DNA from: Rhabdornis inornatus
Taxonomy: Eukaryota > Chordata > Aves > Passeriformes > Rhabdornithidae
Direction of reading: 5' to 3'
NCBI GenBank assembly: GCA_013397075.1
Contig: VWZS01003656.1
Location: 1-64,000 of the forward strand
DNA length: 64,000 nucleotides
Shown: one piece after another, positions 49,201 to 61,200 of the stretch
How the letters are laid out: each line of letters starts with the position of its first letter
Position numbering within the stretch: the first letter of the stretch is position 1
Position numbers and translations under genes: made by a program
Notes under the pieces: generated by a model
What the model was told of the DNA's origin: nothing
The model's database searches: none
Seen by the model: the letters and a program-made list of their open reading frames with translations, nothing else

Positions 49201-52200
49201 CCTCCCAAGGAAGTTTAACTGCACTGAGGTCTCCCCTCAGTCCCTTCTTATCCAGGCTGAACAGACCCAGTGACTTTAGCTGCTCTTTATACAGCTTCCC
49301 CTCTAGACCCTCGACTATCTTCCTAGTCCTCCTTTGGATACTCTTTAATAGTTTATTATCTTTCTTACATTGCAGTGACCAAAGCTGCTCACAGTATTCA
49401 AAGTGAGACAGCACCAGTGCAGAGCAGAGTGGGACATCAAGTCCATATAAATCAGTTTCATCTGTAGCACCAATTTTATTCCATTGTCTTTTTATGAAAC
49501 TTTTTGTGGCAAGGATCCATCATGGATTGTTTTTTCCCTGATGAGGTGTTACTCAAAAGGGAGGAAAATTTAAAAAAAAGACAGCATTATTATTATTAAT
49601 AATAATATTATTATTATTATTAATATTATTATTATTATTATTANNNNNNNNNNNNNNNNNNNNNNNNNNNNNNNNNNNNNNNNNNNNNNNNNNNNNNNNN
49701 NNNNNNNNNNNNNNNNNNNNNNNNNNNNNNNNNNNNNNNNNNNNNNNNNNNNNNNNNNNNNNNNNNNNNNNNNNNNNNNNNNNNNNNNNNNNNNNNNNNN
49801 NNNNNNNNNNNNNNNNNNNNNNNNNNNNNNNNNNNNNNNNNNNNNNNNNNNNNNNNNNNNNNNNNNNNNNNNNNNNNNNNNNNNNNNNNNNNNNNNNNNN
49901 NNNNNNNNNNNNNNNNNNNNNNNNNNNNNNNTATTATTAATATTATTATTATTATGCACCACCGTACCAATGCACAGTCCAAGAAGCAGCCTGGTTTGAG
50001 ATTTACATAATCTCATCCTAGGATTAGCATATTTTTATGTGTAAAATCATGGCAGCAGGTACAAAGGAACATTGCAGAAATTGTGTTTACTCAAAAGCTT
50101 CTGTTTTGCAGAAGTTCAGTTACAACCTTCCCAAAGATTTGTGGTGTTCAAGCCTTATAAAATCAATGAAAATGCCTATATTAGATGTTTCTCTCGGTGA
50201 TGTAAAGCCCTATTTGCTGTAAATTTGTTACTGTCAGCCATATTTGATTTCTGAAGTAAATATTAATATACCTTATTTCCGTTACATTTTTCCCCTGAGA
50301 AACTAAAAATGCTTTGTAAGCATAAATAGAAAGTAAGTTACTTACCCAGAACCATATTACAAGGGCTTGGTATATTTTAATAATGAAGTCTTGGTACTTA
50401 TCAGTCTCTGTGCTATGTTTTCATCACAAGTCCATCCATATTTCCTCTTTTTATAGAACCTTTAGTGAGACAGCAGGTGTTTTACAGAATTATAGAACCT
50501 TTTTTTTTCACCCATCATATTGTTTAGTGATCCTCACCACTTCTGCATACATGCATGGTGCTTTGAATCCTGTCTTTTAAATGTTCTCCTGAGGTTTTCT
50601 TGTGTTTTGTGCCCCTCTTCCCCTCCCTGAATTCTCTTTAATCTGGTTCTTTCTGTCATGGTATTTTTATGACCTCTGTTACTGTTGTATCTGACCAGAT
50701 ACAGAAGTATTATCTTTGTTAATATTTGCTGGAGAACTTCTGTTCTTTGTGGTTTATGGAGGTTTATGGAGGACAGATTTATGAGAGTTATTTTAGCAGA
50801 ATGAAATTCAAGGCACCTGGGAAGTCCAGGTCAGGGATATTTCTAGCACTTATTTGCAGATGACACAAAGATTGACAGAGCTGTTTTACAGAGCAATTTG
50901 GATTATACAATAAGATAAGCTATTCAAACAAAATGTGTTTTAGTACTGCCAGGTATGCAAGAACCACATGTTCACGTTTTGGCTATAAAGTGGAAGAATA
51001 TTCTAAAAAGCAGTTTGAAAGGCATTTGTTGTGGTGAGGTCATAAAAAGTTACCATTGGGGCTTCCAGTACCCTTCTGGCATTTAAAGAACCCTCTAGGG
51101 TCTCAGTGTACTGAATTTTATCATAATTCTATCATTGAAAGTTTGGGAAATGCCCTTGTTATGGTGGGTCAATATCTTTGCAAGGATAGGGAAGATACTG
51201 GAGGGATTTCCAGGCTAGAGATAAAATTGCAACAATGCAAGTACTGGTGAATAAATCCAGATTTGTTTAATTAAAAAAAAAATATAGCAAATTTAAAAAT
51301 ACATAGTTTTTGATTTAAAATATAATTCATCATTTAAACAAGCTTCTAGAGGGAGAAGTGAGTTCTCCACCACTATCTCCAGACATATACTTTTTTGGAG
51401 AATGTTCTTTGTCAAGTTACTGGCTTCAGTGAAGGGATGACTGAATAAAATAATGCTGATGTTAAACGTGATGTCAAACTTTATAAGGTAATTATGGTTT
51501 TTTTTTCCTTTTCTTGGAATGCATGTAACAGCTTGTACAGGTATTTGTCAGTTGTTGATTCAACTTGTTTACTTTTATATTGAAGCCTAGAAATTGTATT
51601 AAGACTTTGGTGCATCCCACTGCCCACTGCTGGACTGCAACCACAGAAATATACATGGGCTGTAAAGAAGGTTATGTTTTGGCAATTGATGCTGAGCAAT
51701 ACAGTGTTTCTGTTCTTCAAGAAAAAGCTGCACCTGGTAAGAAATAGTTGAGTGTTTCATTCACGCAGGGAGAAAGTAGACAGGTGAAAGCTTTTCGTGA
51801 TTTCTTCTGTTCTTCTATTTGGTACCTTACAGAAATTATAAAGCTGTTTTGTTGAACCCTATTTTTTTATTAGTACAGTAAACATATGAGAATGTATTTT
51901 GAGATTCTGTGGGGGGTGTTTTTAACACCGAATAATTGACTTTAATTTTTCTTTGTGGAAAAAAAAAGCAAACAAAAACCTAAATACGTCAAAATTGATT
52001 AAATTAACTATATTTCCAAGAGTCCAGATCTTATTAATCAGCCCTACTAGACTAACATTAAACTATTAATACACCACTTATAATACAACACTACTAATAG
52101 TGGTACTAATAGCAGTACCTTTTTTTCTATTAGTTAAGTACCAATAATTGATTTTGTTTTGCATGAAATGTTGGATAATCTTCATTTGCTGTGTTAGATA

Positions 52201-55200
52201 AAGTTAGAAGTGATCTTTGAGGGCTTATGAGTCTTCAAAAAATAAAACTGAAGCAATGTAGTTTAATAGCATTCCTTAGTGCCAGCTCTTACACAGACTA
52301 TTCTGTAATGAAAACAAGGCTGCAGACACTGCCAGGCTTTACTGCAGAATGTATGAAGCACAGAGAGTGAACAGAAGATATCTTTGGCTTCAAACAAAGA
52401 AATCTGGTTTTAATTTATTCTGGAATGGGAGGACCTCTGGTTGATTGCAACTCACCAATGTGGTTTGTGTACCCTATATGTATTTCCACCTGTTTTTTTT
52501 TTTCCATGGGGACATTTAGCAGGCTATGACTGACTAAAGTTTCAAGTCAAGGGAAGCCCATTTCAGACCTTTTTCTGAGAATCCTGAGGTGTCTCCTCTG
52601 CTAATGCCACTACCCTTCTGTGCCCATTTAGAGGGCTTCTAAATGGATGATGCTGAGACACAGCCAACAAAAATTGTTCCTTGGGCAATCTGTACCCCAT
52701 CATCCTTTGATGGGATGGAAGATGTCAGTCCTGTGGGGCACATGAAGTTCATACTTCGATCAGGTCTAGGAGGAGTACTGGAATATGCTTCTCCCTAGGA
52801 TAGACCTGTTTCCCTAACAAGCACTGTGCTATTAGTGCTAATAGATAATCTCCTGGTAATCTTATTTTCTTCTGTTTACATACAGTACATGATTTTTTAA
52901 GCTGGAGCAAGTCCCTGCCTTCATTTTTGATAGTTAACACCAAAATGGAAGGCTGCTTTTAAAACAACCTAACAAAACAGCATTATTTCTCTTTTTGAAA
53001 CTATTAGACTGTTAAATTCAGCAAATCAGGAGTTGTAAATCATCAAGAAATAAAAACCTGAGGTGTGACCAGAAATGTTTTTGTCAGTTGAGTAGAAGGC
53101 AACAAGAATATTGGCCATCTGGGCTTTTTCTTGGCCTGTGTATTTGAGTCCTATCCTAAAACTGTATAACAAAATGCTCTATATTTATATTGTATTGAAG
53201 CTTCTGCTTAATTTAAAACAGACTTCAATCTGTGTCTATTTAGCATAATGCTTAAGTGCATGGCCAGCTTTAAGCACATGCTGAATTCCTGATATGGTGT
53301 TGCAAACAGAATCATAAGCAGGCACAACATTTCGCTGAGGCATTGTTTTCAGAGTGGCTGAATTTTCCTTGTAGGTGTATCTAAAAAAAAAATCATTGTT
53401 AGAAATAAGAATACCATAACTTGATACTAGAAGGAAGATAAATCTGCATCTGAACCACTCTCCACACCACATCCATGTTATCTCCTTTTTACAGCTGTAA
53501 ACTGAATAACAGAACTGTGCCTGCTCAATTGCAGATATTGAGTAGAAATTGAGTAAAAATGCACATATTTCATTTAGCATGCTGAACCTGGCTTTTGTTC
53601 AGTAGAATGGAATACAACTGACTTGTATTGCAATATTGACCTACAAATGAGGTTGACATTATAAATTATTTTCTTTTGTGCAGAGTTCATGCAAAAAATA
53701 GGAGATATGGTGTCTTATGCTCGTAGAGGACTGCAGAAAAAGAAAGGTATTTCCATGTTCAAATGAAGCTAATAGATTTTTAAGCAGCACTGCTGATGTC
53801 TGGGACTAATAATATGTGAATACAGCTGGAAGCCATTGGTTAGAAAAACTCATCTCACACTGGCCTCTGTAAGACACATTGTTGGCAATCTTATGTGTGT
53901 TTACGTGATAAAAGATTAATAGCTTTTATGCTAAGAGACAGCCAAATTAAAAGCCTCAGGAGAAACAGTGGCAGTGGAAAAAATTCTGTTCTAATTTAAA
54001 TTGGAATAAGTGATGCTAGAAGAGGTTCCCTACTGCTTAGTTTTAGCATTTCTTTAGAACTGCAATCACTCATAATTTATCTGAGTTAGGATTTAGGGGT
54101 TTGTCTCAAACACTTTGTTTTGGGCACCACAGTACAAAAAAGATAGAATGGATGAAGTTTAGCACATTTCCACAAAGGTTATTACAGTCTTAGTACATGA
54201 CATACAAATTTGATGTGAGAAAACTGTTTGTTCAGCCTGGAGAAAGGGAAATGAGGGATTTTACTATTGCTTTAGCTATCCAATGAAAGGTTACAGAGAA
54301 GATGTAACCAAAGGTCACAGTTTACATCAACAGGAATTCTGGATATATTTTAGGAAATAAATACTTTCACAGTGAAGGTAGTCAGACACTGGGTCAAGTT
54401 GCCCTGAGAAGATATGGAATTTCCATTTTTTGGATATATCCAAATCTTAGCTGGTATGACTCTGGACAACATAATCAGTTTTGAAGTTGGTTCTGCATTT
54501 GAAGTCAGCTCTGTGCCGACCAGGAGGTTGGATTAGAGGACTTCTAGGATCTCTTCCAATATAAATGACTCTATCATCAGTTTTGAAGTTGGTTCTGAGT
54601 TTGAAGTCAGCTCTTTGCTGACCAGGAGGTTGGATTAGAGGATTTCTAGGATCCCTTCCAATATAAATGACTCTATCATCCTTTTACTCACAAATAAATA
54701 GTAAATTATCTCAGATTTGGAGTTGCAACACATTGTTGAAATAAATTAAATTTGATATTTAATGTTGGTTTTGTGCTTTCAGGTGGCAAACCAAGCAATC
54801 TGCAAAAACCAGTTTTACTTGCCATGGCATTTTGTAATGAGGGACTGTATGCAGCTGGATGTGTAAGGCATCCTTTATGCTTTTAACTTACTCTGGGTGT
54901 GTGAAAATCTACATTCAAATGGAGTATATTTGCAGAGTTCACTGCAAAGACAGGAGTTAGGAAAAAGTGAGGGGCTGCAGGACTATAAAGTTCCTCTCTG
55001 GTGCTGGTCTTAACAAATATTACTCTGTTAAGGCTTGACACAGGGGAGCAGAGTATGAAAAGATTCCGTTTTTGTACTCAAGCAATAAAAGACAACAATC
55101 CTGGTTTTATTTAAGAATACTGTAGAGGAACAGAAAAGAAGGATGGACAAAAATAGGAAAGGAGACAAAATGGCCAATAGAATTGCCAAATTATTTTGTG

Positions 55201-58200
55201 TAAAATCTAACTCAATATCTAACCCAATCTGACAATGCCATTGTACATTCCTGCTTAAGTGGGGGACAAATTCTTACACTGTCTCAGAAACAACAATATG
55301 AAATCTAAAGTATTATCTAATGAGAGAGTCTGTTGTTATCAAACATGGACAGTCACTAAGAATTGTATTAAAGAACATCTTCATGTTCAACAGATTTATT
55401 CTTTCAGTTTAGAGTCCTTTTGATTTAAACCTACTGAAGACAAATGACCCCATTGGTGACGGGATGCAGTTAAACACTGCTGCTCTAGTGATTTTCAGAA
55501 GATCTTGCAGTTTAGTTTGCCAGATAGCATAAGTGACACAGACCTCACGTGAATTTGTACTTTTCTGCACAGGAGGGCATTTTAATCTTTTATCACATCA
55601 AAGATCTACAGTATGAGATAAAAATCTGTGCTGATATCTCACAGCCCATATCCGGCCTCCTATTTTCTCCTGATTACACCAGTCTGCTGCTTGTCACTGA
55701 CCAGGTACAACATTTGAGATAACAGCACTACATAATGGGATATTCCTGGGATTCTGTATGAATATGCTGATACTATTAGTACAAAATGTTTAATGTAATC
55801 ACGCAAGACAGCAAATTATATCAGATGTGAACATAGTCCATTCTGTGTTTTTACTGAATATTGGAAAGACTTTTCATGAAGCACAGAACAATTGTCTCTT
55901 ACAGATGGTGGAATATAAATCTGACCTAATATAAACCTAACCTAATGTTGAGATTTCCCAAGAGAAATCCTTGTGTGTGTACAGCTGAGTACATGTTCAG
56001 GGTCTCTCATGTGTCCAAGTCATGGATCTACTGGGCATGAATTCCAGGCCTGATGTGTCCCTGCACAGGGAGAAAAGTGGAGCTTGGGTGTATCAGACCT
56101 GCCGTGGCTCTGCAGTAGAGTTATTCTCTGTACAGACATGAAGTTTTGTGTTGGTATAGAATACTATTCATTTCTGGAATAACATGAAATTAGGTGTGTT
56201 TAAATTATTTTATTCAAGCAAGTTTGAGAAACAAAACTTCTTGAAAATATGGTTAGCTGGAGCACTCTAAAAGGAACTAACATCATCCTCAGCCAGTGTA
56301 AATTAATATAATCCACTAAACTCAGATGAATCTTACTGGGCACTTTTTACATCAGGTTAGAGTCAAATACAAAAGTTTAAAGAGTGAAGCACAGAAAGAC
56401 TGGGGCGGGGGGAAGGGTTTAAAGTCTTTGAAAGCTTCTAATGAAAAGTTTCATTGCCAGTGATGGGTTATTTCTCTTTATTTGTCAGGGGACAGTCTAT
56501 AGTTACAGACCTGTCTGTAGTGGACAAGCTGTCAAACTCTTGGACACATCCAGCAGTTGTTTTTTGGCAGCTGATTTTCTTACTCCAGGGAACAACTACT
56601 GTGTGGTAAGAAATTGTATTATTTCTAATTTAGAGTAGTGGCTCTTTTCAGGTAACCAATATGTTGCTAAGGCACAAAATGAAAAGCCTTGCAGAAATCA
56701 GGATTGTTCTGTTGTTTGTTACAGCTGTGAAACTTTTCATTAAGTAAATAAATGGTATTCATTCAGCTATAGTCTATAAAAGGGTCAGAACTTGCCTTGG
56801 AATGCAGGTTGGATAATTTATGTTGTATTGGCTCTGCTGCTGATTTGTGTGACTTAGATTGTTCAGGAAGATAGCTGAGCAAAAGATGGATTCAGTTCAG
56901 AGAACTGATGTTGTCCAACAATTGTTACTGATGTTTCCAGCCCTCTGCACAGATTGGAATATCCTGAGAGATACCTCTGTGCTGGGTCCAGGCACAAAGA
57001 AGGCCTTACTCATGCACCTGTCCATTCTTAGAAATTCTTTGCTTTTCATTGTCTTTTTCTCCTTCAAGATATATATTTTAGCCACCAATTCATTTACAGG
57101 CCATGAATTGTCCAGGTAGCCAGCCTAGAAAACTTGGGGTCATAGTCTATTAAGTTGGCTGAATCTCTTTGTTCACCATTAGCACAGGGAGGCTAAATTT
57201 TACTTGACTGTATATGAGTAGTGTGAAGGTTGAGTGATCTGTAGCCTTGCTTCTTGTAAGCCTTACTACTTGTAATTGTGGAATTACAAAGTTACCTGGA
57301 TATAGGAAGAACTCAAGTATTGTTTTGATCTCCATCATTTTTCTTGTGAGAAAATGAGACCTCTCCTCAAGGCTTTCCTATGCAAATAAAATTAAAAGCA
57401 GGTTGTTCTATTGCTGGCAGAATTGCAGGAGTGTTAATAACCTAACAAATTTTGCCCTAAATTGTCTAATTCTGCTTAAAGCTGCAGGAATGCACAAAAA
57501 TTTTTGAAAGTATTCCTTAAGCAGGTGTACCTTGCAGCGCCTGGATTTAATTAAAAGCTAAATAATCCCAAGTGAAACAGTAACCCTTAATCTGCTATGC
57601 TCAGGAATTAGTTAAATCTATATTCTATAGGAAATCACTAATCACTTCCAGACTATTTGGTTATTTCATGCTCTTTTGACTCTGTTTTTCTCTGTTCAAC
57701 AGTCTGTAACAATTTCAGGTGAAGTACAAGTTTGGTCCTTGGAAGATGGAACTTTCCTCAGCAAGCTAAACCTTGGTATTGAGGTACATGTAACCAGGAG
57801 TTTATATCATGACTGATACTTAAAATTTCCTATATTTTTTCAGTTGATAGCATAATATTCCACAGATATGGATCAATCAGTGCTGAGGACAGCTCAGTAA
57901 TGTCTTTGAGCAACCCATGGATAAGATTTAAAGATTATCTTTCAGAATGTTTCCTTGAGCTAATCCTGTCATGTGTTTATCTTGACTACAAAGCAGAGGG
58001 AACATTTCAGCCATATGTCCTCGTGATGCATTTTTAAGCACATCTTTGTAAAAAATATCTAAATTTTATGGTATTCCTTCTCTTTTTAATGAGTAACAAA
58101 AAAGTTTCAAAAGTATAAAAGCTAAATGCCTTGAGTGATAATAAAAAACGGGTTTTAAGAATAGAGTTGATAAAAGTATTTCAAACTGTTAATGCTTTGT

Positions 58201-61200
58201 CCTGATTTAAGATGCAGTCAAACCCTGAAATCTGATGTAGTAAAGAAAAAAATCTCTTTCTCTAACAGCTGTACACACAACAGTGCACTCACTCTTTTAT
58301 TTAGATGAAACTTCTTTCACTTAAAATCTGGAGAGTGGATATAATGGTTGTTTTTCCTCTGGAAAGAACAGAATTAACTTTTGATGTGTAGCTACAAAGC
58401 ATAGATAAAATTTCCCTTATGTCTCTAAATACTTTCTGTGTTAAAAACATGTTTTTTAAATAAACCACTTGGGGTTTCTTATTCAAATTTTAGGGACTTT
58501 TAAATAGAATAGGAAATTGCATACTAACAAATAGCATAGCATATAAAAATATGTTGAACTGTTAAGTATCTTCTGCTTCTCAACTAGGCAACTTCTATGG
58601 CTTGCTGTCCCTCCTCCAGCAGTGTTGCTGTAGGGACCCAAATAGGTCAAATCTGTTTCCTTGATGTTACCAAAGCTGAAGCTCCACGGGTTGTTCACAG
58701 AACTTTTCTTTCCAAACTTCCAGTGCTGTCTTTGCAGTAAGTATGTAGTAGGGTAAAGATGTTGTCAATTTATTGCTTGAGTAATGATATTAGTTGAACA
58801 AAAAAATTTGACATTCTTATTCTACAAATAAAAAATTAAAATATTTTAGCAGCTTCTAAGTTTTTTCAGCATATTCTGAATAGCTTGTAAGAGGTAGTAG
58901 CAGGATTTATATGAGAGAAATGTAATAAATCTGTATTTTAAGAAGGTTTAACTGAACACAGAAGATACTGATGTATAAGATCCTTTCTGAAAATCGCCGT
59001 ATGCAGTAATTATGCACAATTCCATGTATCTGACTTTAGAGGGTTATTTCTCACTGAATATAAATTTAAGGTTTTGTGAAGTTAAGTTTAAGCCTTTTGG
59101 TCATCTCTTTCTATGTGGCAGATTTTTGTTGCTAATTATTCATTAAAGTTGTGGAGATTACCAGTCCTCTTGTAATTAGCTCTAGTGATCTAAAAGGCTT
59201 TTTTTGTTCACTTGGGGTTTTTTGTTGGTTGGGTTCCCCCTTCCCTCTCCTCTCTAGTTATTGAAAAATCTGAGAGTATTTTACTCTACTTTGAAAAGGA
59301 TAGAATGGATTTTGAACTGTTAAACTTTAATATAAATCTGCCTGTTATTTGAGATTCAGATGTATCCCTTTTCACAGCTACCTAAGACAGAACTTTAAAA
59401 AGAGATACAGAAAGCAGCTTGTTCAAAATTAAATCAATGCAAAGATGTGGTTTTTCCAAGATAATATCAAGATCTGTGTAATAGTTTAGTTTCTAAAAAA
59501 GTGAATGTAAAAGAAATTGTGACTTAACACAGTTTTTAATGCAGACTGCTGTGGAGTATGATCAGCTTTAAATTGACCAGCCACTCAGTTAGAAACTGCA
59601 CTCATAGCACTGGGTTTCATATCTGGCCTTTAACCTGTAAACCCAGAAGCTGAAATTTATGTTTATGAACTCAGTGAAGTCAGCAAGTTATGGGAATGAA
59701 ATTATTTTACTCCTTTTACTGACTGTATTTAAATGATTTCTGCTTGGATTTGCATTTTACCTAGTTATGATCAGAGTGGCCAGTTCCTCATTGCAAGAGC
59801 TACAGAAGGACACATCTTTATTCTAGATGCTCATCCATCAAAATTATTCCAGGTTCTGGGATATATAGGTAATACATGTAACAACATTACATTTTCTCTA
59901 CTTTCTGCATTTTAAGTATATTTGTCAGTCAGGATAAGCCATTCACCTTCATTCTACTCATTTTCTTGGAGGACTAAACATATTCTTCCCACCTATTTTC
60001 GAAGGGCCAGAGTTCTTCTTGGAGTTTTTTGTTTTGGGGGTCTGGTTGGTTGGTTTTGGTTTTTTGGCTTTTTTCCCCCTTTGTAATTTTAGTTAGCAAA
60101 TGCATCAGTATTACCTTTCTTTCAGAGTTTGTGTTAGTCACAGGGAAAAGAATTGATTAGATGACAAACTGATCACAGCTCCAGCACTAAAGTAATAGTG
60201 ATGGCAAAGAACTAAAGAAATTTGTGAGAATTTGGACTTAAAAACTTTATGATCACTGTGTGAATTGTGATCATTGTGTGAAATCTCCTGTTACAAATTT
60301 CTACCACAGACATCTTTATCGTGGGGACTGCTGAAATTGTCAGCTTTGCTGGTTGATAGTAAGGAATAAAATATGATTAATTTTAACTCACAGAAAAGAA
60401 TTGTAATTTGTGAATTTATTTTTCCAAAAATGGTATTCTTACAGATAATATTTGTGTGTATTGATATTAGCTATAATTTTAAGTATAAAAGACAATATTT
60501 TATCATTTTAATTGTTTTAACAAACAGAATTATATTTCCTTAAATAATGTTTGCAATTTGCTTGATCATGTTCTTATTGTCTGGAGGGTTTGTTAGAGGA
60601 GGGTTTTTCTGTGCTTTATCTGACAGTTATCAGCAAACAGCCTCAAAATTGCTGCAATTCAAGCTGGAGGTAAATTCAGATTTGACTATTTAATGTAATA
60701 ATAATGTTCTGGTGCTTAGGGATTCCCAGCACCCAGTGCCTCAAGTGGAGATGTGTTCCCAACAGGGATCTCCTTTTGTGTCACAGGATATTTTAGTAAA
60801 AACATGTTACCATGCCACAGTAACAATTTCCATTGATGTTCCTTACTTGCTTCAGTACTGGAAGATGAAGTGCTCCATCTTTCTGTAATGTCTGACTTAA
60901 AGAATGACTTCGTTGACATGATCGTGCTTCTTAATGTAGCAAAGGTCCAACAAGCAAGGCTGGACATTTTTCATCTGTCTTCAGCAATCAGAACAGGTAA
61001 AAATTGAAATATGTACTAACATTTTCTAGGGCAACAACCCTAGTGTCAGATTTTCAAGTTATTTATTCAAGTAAATTTTAAAAGGCCTTACATTTTACAG
61101 ACTTTTCAAAAAGTAGTTTTGTAGTTTTCAACAAAGTTAGTATTTTCTTTAAATGTTCACTAATGTTGGACTTATTTTTGCATCTATTTTTAGATATATA

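Larger units (their letters stand above)
46938..51585 (+). other. CFAP43: CFAP43 intron 5
   Basis: Longest CFAP43 intron in the window (~4.6 kb). It contains the minus-strand CR1 copy at 48893-49440, an ATT microsatellite and the assembly gap. Adjacent exons join in phase, so a missing exon in the gap is not required. Confidence 0.75.
53747..54782 (+). other. CFAP43: CFAP43 intron 7
   Basis: Contains a CR1 3' end whose last 102 bases are tandemly duplicated (54225-54677). Confidence 0.75.

Noticed and set aside
49570..50016. Open frames spanning the N run
   Set aside because: Created by translating unknown bases and the ATT repeat (poly-isoleucine); an artefact.
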